Positions 36,943 to 47,797 of a stretch of 64,000 nt of DNA are shown here, piece after piece. Source of the DNA: Odontocerum albicorne (Eukaryota > Arthropoda > Insecta > Trichoptera > Odontoceridae); assembly GCA_949825065.1 (NCBI GenBank), contig OX463839.1:29769540-29833539 (forward strand), written 5' to 3'. Under the pieces are notes generated by a model. The model was not told the origin of the DNA, did not search any database, and saw only the letters and a program-made list of their open reading frames with translations. A program made the position numbers and the translations under genes. The number at the start of each line of letters is the position of its first letter. Positions within the stretch are counted from its first letter, which is position 1.

Positions 36943-37113
36943 TTAAGTAGACGATGAATGATTAGAATAATTAATAGCTTTGTCTTTATCCCTCTCTATC
37001 TCCAGAGGGTGCATCCTTTTCCGGTGTGAGAAACAGTTGCCAGAGCTGGCAAAGGCTTTGGGGCAGTATGGACAACGGTACGGCCTGGCTCCTGTATGTT
37101 GGTTTATATGAAA
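36943..37113 (-). CDS. ZAD zinc-finger gene, coding exon 4 and stop
   Basis: Encodes FHINQHTGARPYRCPYCPKA through SNHSSST and TAA (36945-36943), completing finger 5 and adding finger 6 after a TGEKP-like linker (TGARPYR). The acceptor is CTTATTTTTCAG, phase 0. An AATAAA signal lies about 95 bp downstream. Confidence 0.92.
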   Translation of the reverse strand, partial: FHINQHTGARPYRCPYCPKAFASSGNCFSHRKRMHPLEIERDKDKAINYSNHSSST

Positions 37114-40100
37114 CTGAAAAATAAGCAAATTTAACATTATTACATCATTATTTTTTGCTGTTTTTGTGAACCTTACTATGATAGCCATTTCTCTGCTTAC
37201 TCTTTTTTCAGAGATCTAAAATAATACTGTATTGTGGCTTATATTAAAAATTAATATAAGACAAACCGAGGAAAGAGAAATGGAGAAATTGCAAGTAAAA
37301 AAACATGGAAAAAATACTAAACTGTGTAAGGAAAACATATCCTTTCCTAACAAAATTCAATATTTATATCAATGTAGAGGTTGAATAATATTTCGATTGA
37401 CAGCAATTTATTTTAATAACAATTTATGACATGGAAATATAATCCTTATTACCAGGTTCGTATTTTTCTCCCATTATGAAGAGTTTACTTCTTTCTTTGC
37501 AATGGCGGTGAGCCCACTCGAAGGGAAAAACAACTTCCCCACGTCAACTTCAAAATTTCTTGCTTATCACACCAAATAACTTCTTCCTTTAACAATAATG
37601 CTACCCAGTAAGGAGACACAGATGGCGCTTTTTTTTGGTTTTTTTGTACCATTTGAGTAAATTTTTCAACATGATACTCCAGTACTAGCCAAACGAAATT
37701 AGAAGGGTTAATTCTCCATGAACGTGAATAGTTTTTAAGATAATTTGTAGAAGAAAAAGAGGTGTGATTTTTTTTATCTAGAGCTCATGAAAGTTAGTGG
37801 AAAAATGAGACTTGCAAACATTTTTAAGATGATCTTTTTTTAAATTTTTTTTCATAAAATAAACAAATAATTTACAATAGAAATATTTTATTACTTTGTA
37901 GCTAGCGATGGGCAATACTTTGAATAAAATATTTTTTACCATTTTCATACAATAAATGTGTATTTTCTATATAAAAAATCCGGTTTCATATTTACAGACC
38001 TATGAACCTTCAATATTTGTGTACAAATATTTGAAAAATAAAACGCTAATTATATATTTTTACGACATTTATTGTAGTTAGTAAAACCATGGTAATTTTC
38101 TGGGTTATTCTTTTTTTTCCTTTCTTAAATATCGGTTCTGTGATGCTAGTGCACCATTCTACTGGAGTCTCACCATGTGCCAATATTTTATTGAATACTT
38201 TCCTAATTTCCATAATTAGCTCCTCATCTGCATATTTCATTATTTCGTTGGATATCGATATTAAACTTTTCTATCAGTTTTGGAGGTTTTTTGTGTGTTT
38301 TGGTTTCTCCATGATTATTTTCCCTATAACTAAGTGAGGAAGCAGAAGGCGCTTCTGGATGGATCATGTGGACCGCATGGAGGATATAAGACTGGCAAGA
38401 ATCGCTAAAACTGAAAACCCTAACAGCAGGAGATTACCAGGATGGCCGCCGAAAAGGTGGAAGGACAGCTGGACGTCATCATCCCAGGACAGCCCACCGT
38501 CACAAACAGGTCATACGACCTAAACCAAGAGGAAGAAGAATAAAACCAATGAGATTTTTGTGACTGCATTTGAATTGCAATTTTTTTTATATTAGCTTAC
38601 ATTTTTGAAGTAGACGCGTAGTAACGCGTTGCGTCTAAATGTGAATCTGATAACCGAGAACAGTGTTTGTTTTCTCGGTAATTGAGAATTGAAAAAGTTT
38701 GCTCACAAATATATGTACTACCAAACATAGTAATTGTTTGCTGAGCAAACCTTTTTAACTCCTTGTAGTTTTCAGAAGGCAAACTCCCATAGAAATCCAC
38801 CAAGTTAGTTTTTTCCTTAAAAGCCATTTTAAGTGTGCATGATATCGTCCGTCACGTGCGTTGCGGTGAGAATCTTGCGGGCCGCAAGAAAACGCCTCAC
38901 GGGCCGCGGGTTGCCGACCGCTGCTCTAGAGTGTAGGTTCAAAAAATCCATTAAATGTACCTAGTTGATATTTATTCTTAACATTGCAATTCATTATATA
39001 TAATATATGTAATTCGAACATTTATGTTGGAACCATTTCAATATTTTTAATATGTATTTTATAGTCGAATTATAGTCAAGTTGACTGAGCACCAAGGCCC
39101 TGTATAAAAGTTTAAGTACTTCGAGTGAATCAAAATTGAAGAAAAACCCAAAGTTTACATATTTTATTCAAAGTATTGTATGACGATGAATTGAAAAGTA
39201 CACAACTGCAAGGTGAATTGAAAAGTACGCAAAGGAAGATGAAGAAAACTTTCTCATGACAAGTTCAATAATATAATTTAGTAAAATAATTTGCTAAATT
39301 GGAACATTAATTTACATGAAAAATTAAATGAATGCAATCATAAAAATATTACGAGTTCAAACTGAAATCATACTTCAAAATTATGAAAATTGCAAAAAAA
39401 AATTAAGTAAATAAACCTAATAAAAAAGGAAAAACTAAATATGTGAATGCTCACAGTATACAACCAGAATGAGGTGAAAAAAATATTCATAAAAAACAAT
39501 GAAATAGCTTTGTATAAAAAAGTTTACGCAAATAGACATCTATATAAAAATAATACATAAATATACAAGTGCATATGTCAATATTCTCTCAAAAATATAA
39601 TTTAATAATATACATAACCATCAATAGTGTCCGCAACATTGACGCAAGCCCACATTATACTAGACCAGGCATTAGTTTTACATTCATATGGAAAGTAAAA
39701 TATAGATGCAAACTAATATAATAAAATATATTAAAATATGCATAGTTTAAACACAATCTAAAATAAATATCGCCCACGCAATGCTTCACATCTCAAGATT
39801 CTAAGATATAAAAAAAAAATAGAAGGGAGAAAGAAATAACAAAGAAAAAAGTTAAAGATGAACAAGTTATGGACTAAACATTGATTTAAACAAACATCAA
39901 TGACATGAAATCAGTTTTGTTAAAGCTGCTTTGATAAAGTGTCATAGCTATTTTTCAATCAAAAGTAGTATACTACTCAAGTAAAAAGTAATAACAGCAC
40001 TACTTTTCAGCTACTCTTACATTATTTAACAACATTGTATTAAACATATTTAAAAGGCTTGCCTTCAAGTCTTGATTCCTCTTGAATGTCTTCTTGCACA

Positions 40101-43100
40101 GGGGACAGTTGTGCGGGCGAGCATCGCTGTGTGTGACACTGTGTGCTCTCAGAGTGCTGTTGCTGGGGTACACGCGACCACAATCCTTGCAAGAGTAGTT
40201 CTCATCACCGTGGCATTCCTTGTGTCGAATTAGATTGCATTCTGTCTTAAATCTACAAAAAAATTAAGTAATAAAAATCTTATCAGTATGTCTTAATGGG
40301 ACTGTAAATTAAAGTACACAATTCCAAGTAAAATTTTAGGTTATTCAATTCATAATCCAGTTGTCCCTCGTTATCTGTGGGATGTGTGTTTGCAGTTGAT
40401 CTCTTTTATTAAAATCTTGTACCGGATCAGCGCCATCAACAAAAAAGGCAGGCCTACTAAAAGCCCAAAGATTCATCTCAAGTCACCCATGTGATTAGTT
40501 ACACTGTATCTCTTGCTGTGATGGCATAATTCCCAATATTTGTGTTGAGATAACACTTATTTACCATAATAATGCCTCCAAAACGCAAGCCTAGTGATGC
40601 TGGTGACTCAGAAACTGCAAAGCGACTTAATCAAGTGCTTGTAATAGTGAAAAGACTATGTATTTCCTTATTATAACACTGGTGAATGGTGTAAAATAGG
40701 CCCACGAATCATTGAGTCTACAGTGAGCTATACAACAGCGCAGCTCATGGCGAGTCATTAGGCGGGATTCTTAATATGTCCCCCAATCATGTCCAATATT
40801 TCACATGTATTGTGGTGATTATAGGCTGCTACGTAAGAAGATGAATCATCTTAATATCATATGATCGTATGACTTTAAACCCATCATCCTTCAAAGGCAT
40901 TTGTTCTCAAAACTAGAATTATTTTGTTCTTGGGTTCTCTAAGATTCAGAGCCTTATAGTAATGTAGACAGGATGCAGATGCCCAATTGCCAATATTTTG
41001 GCTTTAGACTATGGGCTGAAAAGTCCCATATGGCCTTCATATTGATAAAGGCATCACTTGTAGTACCTATCTTTATAGGCAGGTCATCTGAAACTGCCAT
41101 TCCAGGTAACTGTGCCACCCTGATACTTAAATTTACCACGCCTGTTAATAAGGGCTCCATTGATGCACAGAGGATATCCTTATTAGAGCATGAGCCCCTG
41201 CATATCAACTACGTATCTTCAGTATTTACATACAGGCCAAATCGAAAAGATTTCTCCGATAGATGTGTGCAGCATGCTGCAAATTACCCACACAAGCTAA
41301 CAACAACAAAAACACTCCATTTATTAAATTTTGATCTAAGAGTTTACTAATATATTTGATTTCATTGTAATTATGCAATAAAATACTTACACTCTACCGC
41401 AAATATCACAAAAATGTTTATCTTTGGGTAAATGAGATTCCATGTGAAATTTCAAGTTTGTTCTCGGAGACAGTTCTTTGAAGCATACTGGGCAGAAAGT
41501 TTTATCATCACCATTAGTTTCTTGGCTATTTTTATTTTTAAAATGCAACCAAGTATGATTTTGTAGAGCTATGCTGGACAAGAAACTTCGAGGACAAAGT
41601 GGACAAATATAGGGCTTTGCTACTTCTGAACCATTTTGTTTTTTGGTGAGTATTATAGGCTTCAAATCTGGTAAAGATTTTAGGTTTTTTTCTGGTTCCG
41701 ATTTTATACAAGTAGTACTCTCTTTTTTCACTAATTCAATTGTCAAAGAACTGTAACTTTCAGCATTTGATAATTCAGAATTTTCCACTTTACAAGAATA
41801 GTCGTTATATGGCACATCATTGCAGCTTTTATCAATACTGTCACTGCTCTGACTGTCTTCGATTTCACATTTCAAGAACATCATCGGATCTAATCGCACC
41901 TCCATTTCAGTCACATCGCTGCTCATCTGAATTGGACTTTTATATCCATTCAATTGTTTATTTACACATTCTATGCTGCAGTCTTTTCCCGACAGTCTCA
42001 AAAAGTTTTTATATTCACGCATTTTATCAATTACTTCCAAACGTTTGCTGAGTTTTATTTGCGATTGTCTAGCCAGTCCAGCAAATATCCTGAACGAGTC
42101 CAAGCGTGTGCAACAACTAATGCAAATCATCTTTGGTAATCTATCTTCCGCGGCTATCTGTAACGGAAATAAGCAAAACTTAAGATGGTATTACATTATA
42201 TTATATAGTGCTATTTAAATTTTGTTTTTATGGTGGACTAGGCAGGATTGAGGAAAAAAACTTTGTAATTAAAAAAATATTTTTATAGCTCAAAAGTGAA
42301 GCTTAATTTTAGACTTGATTTATATCAGTGATCGAAATTATATTCAAATTATAGTATTTTTTATTTATCTGACTCCAAATACCAACCCTGTTCAATCAAA
42401 ATAAATTTAAACAATATAAACAAATATATCAAGGCTCAAGTTTTGTGAGAAAGAAAAATTATTTATTAGAAGGCTCCAGTGAGTATAATTGCCTTAATGA
42501 TAATTGCCTACTTCAGACATTTTCTCAATATAAGACTTGAATATTGACTGAGAGGCAGCATTTTTCAAAATTATGCTATGAAGTACTGCTGGTACATTAC
42601 CCTTGATAACTTTGTAAAAATAAAATTAATTTATTTCAAAGATTCCAGGTTAAATAAATTACAGTTATTAAAACTAAGACTTAAGAATTAGTCTATATCA
42701 CAATTTCATTTATAACTTATTGTAAGAACACATCAAGCCATATTAACTTTAGACAGCATGACATTATATTGGGAGCATGAGATGTGAAATATAAAAAAAA
42801 CATTCTTAAAATCTGAAAAAATGTTATTACAGAATGATTTGACACTTAAATGTGATAATAACTTAAATTAAAGTGACAAGTCTGTTTCACTTTACAAAAG
42901 AATTTGCTTTACAAAAGCATTGACAATACTTTTGTAAAGCAAAACAGATTTGTCACTTTAAGTATTGTGTAGATTTTTTACATGTAAGTGTCAATCATTC
43001 TGTAATAAAATGGAGTGTACAATATAAATAAGAAATCAATTAATAAAAATTGTTTTCCACAAATACGAAAAGTACCGACTATTTCGTATTTATGAAAAAA

Positions 43101-43600
43101 AACATATTTTATTTTGATTAAAAAATTATAAAAATCGTTATATTTTATGGAATTAAAAAAAACTACATAAACATTGTGCATTACAAGTCTTGTAAAATAT
43201 GCACTAGATATCAGTGTATAAAACGCTAAAAAGGAATTCGATTGAGCAAATAATACATATGGATGAAAATAATTAAAAAATACAGAAGAAAAACCTTTTC
43301 ACTGCTATAACCTATGATAATTTTCATGTTTCCAGAATATTGCCAACTTGGATTTTAAACGTTACGAAATTTTCAAACGTTGTCAATACTTTCATGGAAA
43401 TTGTGATCATTTGGATTTCATAAAAAATATTTAAAAAAAAACAATCTAAAAATGAAAATAATCACCTCTACATGAAGAAATTTCACAATATTATCGCGTA
43501 ACATCATTTTCTCCCCTTCCTCGCTAAATATCATAATACCTACTTCGTGCTCAATAGTACAAATACGACAGGAGTTTTCAAATTTAGGCTCTATTTCCAT
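36943..43600 (-). CDS. ZAD-type C2H2 zinc-finger protein, four exons, 420 residues
   Basis: Predicted nuclear DNA-binding protein. Coding exons: 43600-43466, 42157-41391, 40252-40063 and 37113-36943, joining in frame. Residues 11-85 form a ZAD (zinc-finger-associated, dimerising) domain with paired cysteines CRIC (11-14) and CISC (57-60). An acidic, Ser-rich linker follows. Six C2H2 fingers follow at about 230-250, 267-287, 295-315, 322-342, 350-370 and 378-399, each with C-x2-C-x12-H-x3/4-H spacing; fingers 3 and 5 are split by introns and only rejoin correctly with the splice sites given. ZAD proteins are a large arthropod transcription-factor class whose members seldom have one-to-one orthologues, so no symbol is given. 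Intron 3 seems to use a GC donor. Introns hold hAT, LINE, Tigger-like and hairpin elements. Confidence 0.9.
37468..37553. repeat. Dispersed repeat R4, copy 2 (in intron 3 of the zinc-finger gene)
   Basis: Matches 1345-1435 over its length, with TTTACTTCTTTCTTTG, then CAATGGCGGTGAGCCC and GGGAAAAACAACTTC. Confidence 0.6.
38040..38325 (-). pseudogene. RTE-like LINE remnant in intron 3
   Basis: Minus-strand translation reads MKYADEELIMEIRKVFNKIL, then AHGETPVEWCTSITEPIFKK, the linker region just N-terminal to the reverse-transcriptase core (typically followed by GDK..P.NYRGI.L). It is 3'-truncated and frame-damaged. Confidence 0.75.
38340..38545 (+). pseudogene. RTE-like LINE 3'-coding remnant in intron 3
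   Basis: Plus-strand translation gives RRRFWMDHVDRMEDIRLARI, then PKRWKDSW, the C-terminal end of a retroelement polyprotein. It is in the opposite orientation to the neighbouring fragment, so it is a separate insertion. Confidence 0.7.
38597..38935 (-). mobile_element. hAT transposon remnant with C-terminal dimerisation domain
   Basis: Minus frame 38827-38597 encodes a typical hAT dimerisation segment: KRFAQQTITMFGSTYICEQT, then FSILNYRENK and RLSDSHLDATRYYAS. On the same strand, about 100 bp upstream, lies a hAT-like 5' terminus, AGCAGCGGTCGGCAACCCGC (38911-38930 complement). The intervening transposase is deleted. The other terminus was not identified. Confidence 0.8.
38936..40062 (-). 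other. Remainder of intron 3 next to exon 3
   Basis: AT-rich; nothing recognised except the alternative GT donor at 40020-40019 and the in-frame stop at 40002-40000 described in the findings. Confidence 0.5.
40063..40252 (-). CDS. ZAD zinc-finger gene, coding exon 3
   Basis: Encodes the rest of finger 3 (FKTECNLIRHKECH), finger 4 (CKDCGRVYPSNSTLRAH) and the first part of finger 5 (CPLCKKTFKRNQDLK). The acceptor is TTTTGTAG. The exon end AAG|GCAAGC is a GC-type donor, phase 0; see findings. Confidence 0.85.
40358..40760 (+). mobile_element. Tigger-like transposon 5' fragment in intron 2
   Basis: The plus strand starts with a Tigger-like terminus, CAGTTGTCCCTCGTTATC, at 40358. From about 40568 it encodes MPPKRKPSDAGDSETAKRLN, resembling the N terminus of pogo/Tigger transposases, before stops. 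No TA precedes the terminus and no opposite end was found. GC-richer sequence at 40970-41340, of unknown origin, follows. Confidence 0.5.
41391..42157 (-). CDS. ZAD zinc-finger gene, coding exon 2
   Basis: Encodes residues 46-300: the second half of the ZAD (IAAEDRLPKMICISCCTRL), the linker, fingers 1 and 2 and the CDICGR start of finger 3. The acceptor is TTCCGTTACAG and the donor GT|GTAAGT, phase 2. Confidence 0.92.
42823..43010. mobile_element. Palindromic foldback/MITE in intron 1 of the zinc-finger gene
   Basis: The left half (ATTACAGAATGATTTGACAC, then TTAAAGTGACAAGTCTGTTT and TGCTTTACAAAAG) is the reverse complement of the right half with scattered mismatches and a 16-bp internal duplication on the left (CACTTTACAAAAGAAT). 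The centre is at about 42918. Terminal sequences and the absence of coding suggest a foldback MITE; the family is unknown. Confidence 0.85.
43466..43600 (-). CDS. ZAD zinc-finger gene, coding exon 1
   Basis: Encodes residues 1-45, beginning MEIEPKFENSCRICTIEHEV. The true ATG is at 43600; the upstream in-frame codon at 43624 is GTG. The donor GAG|GTGATT is acceptable but not ideal, phase 0. Confidence 0.9.
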
Positions 43601-45365
43601 ATTGTTGGACAAATTCAGATGCACTCAAACATAATTCACTTCGACCCATCGCATCACGTCACTAAATACGCTTCCTAGCTATTTCCTTGATTATTTTAAC
43701 GATCTTTTTACTTTACTACCCCGAAAACGACGCCGACGCGAGGTAAAAACAGCGCCGTTGAATGACATTTAGGGTGATTTTAGGGAAAGTCAACATTTTC
43801 TTAGAGATATTTAAAAATAAACATTTTTTAAATTATAGATTGAAAAAAATTATTATAAACTTTTTTTGTTCGTTTATTAGTGATATTTGCAGCATGTATC
43901 TAATACGTGTTCCTCTAAGAACTAGGCAAACAACCAATAAGATAAAAGTATTTTAAATGCTACAAAGATGCTTGCACTCTGGCAAATGTGTAGTATGTCA
44001 ATGTGTGAAAAGAGAAAAAAACATCAGATAATGCATAGTGAATGAGGATATCTTTAGCGATATAAAGATAGGATCGTTGAGATGGTTTGGGCGTCTAGAG
44101 AAAGTGATTGCAATTTTATATTTATTTTTTAATATCTTCTTCAAGTATATGTAGTGCAGGTAGATCAAAGAAAACCTGGTTAGAACAAGTTGTTCGGAAG
44201 TTGATTTGTTCGGAATATTAATGGAGGCCACACAAATATTTTAAAAGAAAACATTAATTTAAACAACATTTCAATATATTTTACATTAAACTTAATATGT
44301 ATCGTGTAACTTAATAAATTAGTAATGACAAAATAATACACGTGTCACTGGTTTACAACCACGGCGTAGTGCAAGTAATTATTGTTTAATAGATTGTGTA
44401 TTGAACGATTGAAATAACCAAAAATAAATAGTTTTTTTATTCCTTTGTTAAATGAAATATTGAAATGGCTAAAAAAAATATGATACATAAAAAACATCCG
44501 AGAATGAATTATTCAACCACTTCAAGCTTATTTTGTTCCCGAGTATTGAGTGACACTCTTCGTTAAAAATTATCAAAGAATTCAACAGAACTAATTTACT
44601 GCTTTTCAATTGACAATGAGATTGTGAATATTGTACGCTTACGAAAGCTTTATATTCATACTCCTAGAGCAATACCTTGTAACTAGTTTTTTTCTGCGTA
44701 GTTCATATAAATGGTTTGAGTACATGATTGTAGAAATACTGGACTAAACATCCATTTTGTTTCTTGTTTGATAAAAGTTACAGTTTTATTTCATAGATGT
44801 CACATTGATATACGAAAATCTTGACGAACGAAAATGTGAAGAACAAAAACGCATCTTTAATAAAAACTTGTTACGGTTCCAATTTTTCGTAAAATACCGT
44901 ATTTAAAAAAATTACATTTTGTATATATTGATATAGCTTCTTATCACATATCTCTTAAACAAACAAATTTGGCGAAATGAGGCTGGCATAATAAGTCACC
45001 ATACATTTAAGTAGGATCACCTGGACGTAAATATGCAACAAGACACAGTTCACACTTGTTCTAAAATAATTGACGAAACATTATGCCACTTTTAATAAAA
45101 GAAAAAAAAATAAGACAGAATTGGACAAATGTCCATTGATTGAACTGGCTTAATATTTTTACATATACAGAATCGATATATTTATGCTTCTTTGATATTT
45201 CAAGTGGTTTTTGTATTTTTATGCATCCATATTCATTACGTGCCATGGGGTGCCGCTAAAGTTGGTAAGCCCACATTTTAGAATTTGTAGTTCGCTATGT
45301 AACAATACATTTATTTACTTTTTGGCGTAATTTAGTGACCGTGTGTTATTATGTGACTACTAGAC
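43601..45365. other. Intergenic DNA upstream of the zinc-finger gene
   Basis: A GC-richer stretch at about 43700-43760 (ACGACGCCGACGCGAGG) lies 100-160 bp upstream of the start codon and may belong to the promoter or 5' UTR; no core element could be assigned. Otherwise AT-rich and featureless. Confidence 0.45.
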
Positions 45366-45560
45366 GAGTGCGAGTGTTGTTGCATGTCCACGTGTAGTAG
45401 TATTTCCAACACGTACGATGGCGAACTATGAGTTTGTTGCCTACTCTAGTGGTTTTTAACCGAAAGCTCGATTACTGGGGCCGAAGACAATATTGTCTCC
45501 CGGTCAGACTCTTCAATACGTCCGCATCATTAATGTTGACGTGTCAAGGGGCACTTTATG
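45366..45560 (+). repeat. Dispersed repeat R3, copy 1
   Basis: Contains TTGCCTACTCTAGTGG, GGGGCCGAAGACAAT and TTGTCTCCCGG blocks shared with 50400-50490 (inverted), 55950-56090 and 59600-59790. Non-coding, class unknown. Confidence 0.75.
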
Positions 45561-45649
45561 AATTCAAGACACTACAAGAGAGGCTAGGTTGGATTCCTGT
45601 AGCTTTTTTTAACCACTGTTTGATCATTGTGAAATTGGCGTAAGCTGGT

Positions 45650-45820
45650 TTGCGGTATAATCTGGAAATCCGGCCTCAGCCTCCCAGACGAACTTCTTCC
45701 AAGCTGATTGATCTTATACTGTCTTCTCACATTTCCTCTATAATCTTGCTGCGTTTCGACTACGAACCTCCATCTCGGTCTGCCAAGTGATTTTCTTCCG
45801 TGTTGTGTGGCTTGCATAAT
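45650..45820 (-). pseudogene. Retroelement 3'-coding remnant
   Basis: Minus-strand translation gives GRKSLGRPRWRFVVE followed, in an adjacent frame, by DQSAWKKFVWEAEAGF. This order (GRPR.RW ... DR..WR.LV.EA) is common at the C terminus of insect LINE polyproteins. Confidence 0.5.
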
Positions 45821-45829
45821 GATATTTGT

Positions 45830-47137
45830 TAACAGTGTTAGCTTAGGTTAGAAGAAAGATTACGAGGATGCTGCTTCGTGATAATTTATCTATTCTAATT
45901 AACAAGAAAGGACAATTTACATAAAATGTAAAATCATTTAATCTATGAGAAAAAATCGTAAACACATATTTAATAGAATATATTAAATCATTTGAGACAA
46001 CGCACGTAGGCATTTGAGACAACGCACATACATTGTTCTATCAATCTATAAGTCGAACTAACCTGCTTTTGAAAATGCCGGTAGGTAGAGCAATCACACG
46101 TTTAAACCGTATGTGTCCTCATATACACGTGTTTCGTGTGTCGCTCAGCTCGTTCAATAAAAATCTCTTAAATTTAGTGTACTCGTAATACTTGAAATAA
46201 TTAAAAAAATTATACTATTTAACATGCTACATTTTGTCATAATGTTTTTGTGTAACATTGTTTTTACTATTGTCCTTGTCAAATAAGTCTTAAAGATTCC
46301 ATTCTTAATTCTACTTATACGAGTAGTAACCATCTCTGACAAACAGTTATCCTTTATGCGTTCATTTCTTACTCTGTAAATTATTGTATTATCAGGTAAG
46401 GCATATATGTTATCTAGCATACCACATTTATTCTGCGTTTATCACTTTTCAATGTCCAGAGTTTGTTTCAATACATCAACGTTGGCACTAACACACCACT
46501 GTGCACAATGATTTTTAGAGATCCCTTGTCAATGCACTCAAATTAGTAATAATAATATTACGAGAAATTTTCGAAGGCCTCCGTTAAGTTGTCAGTGCGC
46601 TAAAAAGCTTATTGCTCTCTTGCACAAGGCGAAGTACTATAGACTGAGTAAGTAGCACGACCATTCGGCCAGAAAACCTGTTTGATTTCTTTAAGGACAA
46701 GCACAGCTCCTGTACCTTGTCAATTTTATTTTATTGTGTGTCAAAGCATTGAGGAATACATAATGGTCCTGGATTTTGCAGCTTAGTGCACATACACAAC
46801 CTTAGTATGTTAATTTAGAAAGGTTTTTTAAAAAGGTTTTTGCTTATTTCTGAGATTTAGTATGAAAATATTTCAGAAAGTTTTTTGGTTAAATATTTGA
46901 TCCATCGTTCGATCGTTGCTGAGCCTCGAAATCGAGGATCCCCTCACCATTCCAACGTCAATTCAGTTGGGAAGCGAATCTGTGCCGTGGAGTTTTTTTT
47001 AAGCGAGTGAGTCGTTGCACACCAGCAAACTCATCGGCCACACCGCTGTACTGGATCTGATTGCAAATTGAAGTAAGACAATCGGAGCACAACAGGCATG
47101 TATTTTTTCCTATTCTTATGGTATATCTCTAAATACT
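45830..47137. other. Intergenic DNA, no gene recognised
   Basis: A 22-bp direct duplication (CATTTGAGACAACGCAC) occurs at about 45990-46030. A GC-richer segment at 46905-47090 is repeat-like but unassigned. Confidence 0.5.
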
Positions 47138-47250
47138 AGGCAGAAAAAATGCCTGTGTCATTCGAGAGGAGTAACACAGCGCGAGGTTCGAACCGGCGAC
47201 CTTCCGCACGGAAGTCAATGCGTTATCGCGAGGACATGCACCTCTAAATA
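47138..47250 (-). mobile_element. Possible second tRNA-derived SINE family (R5)
   Basis: On the minus strand GGAAGGTCGCCGGTTCGAAC followed by CTCGC provides a perfect RNA polymerase III B box (GGTTCGAACC). The preceding CTCGCGATAACGCATTGAC is D-arm-like. It then runs into a body shared with 2768-2880 (GCGCTGTGTTACTCCTCTCG). It is clearly different from S1. The head is too irregular to be a functional tRNA gene. Confidence 0.5.
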
Positions 47251-47797
47251 TTCATAACTGAGTTTAAAGCGCAGGAAAAGAGGCGTCCCACAGAGCATCT
47301 CAAATCAACATTTTTATAACTAGTGACCCGGATTATCAGAAAATAATTCAATAATTTATTCAAACATTAAATATACTCACTCGTATTTGATATAACATGT
47401 TTTTACAGCAACAACAAATATCATATTGCTCATATATACTTACATAAAATCGCGCCATGTCCCTTTTAAAGTAAGAGGACAGCTCTTCACGCCGTTCAAT
47501 CCATGTACACAGCTGTCGCTTCGTCCATATCCATACATCTCGTTATACATGCTCTTCTGCTTTTCATATTGCTTACCTTTTCCTCAGTTAAGATTTCTCC
47601 TGCCATTTCTTTTCACTACTTTCTCGCTCGTCATTTATTCCAGATAAATATAATTGTTTCATAAATCTTTCGCATTTCTCAATAATTATATTGTATTAAT
47701 TAGAACTCCAAAAACTAATTGCTTTTTTGAACGATTGTAAGTTTCAACATTTTAACCTTGCATTTAAAATTTTAATGTCTAGGGCTATAATCACACT

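Noticed and set aside
40954..41350. Overlapping open frames on both strands in intron 2 of the zinc-finger gene
   Set aside because: Neither strand shows a known domain. The region is probably old transposon DNA next to the Tigger-like fragment, but I could not assign it.
43601..43624. Eight extra residues at the N terminus of the ZAD protein
   Set aside because: The upstream codon is GTG; the first ATG is at 43600, and the ZAD begins shortly after.
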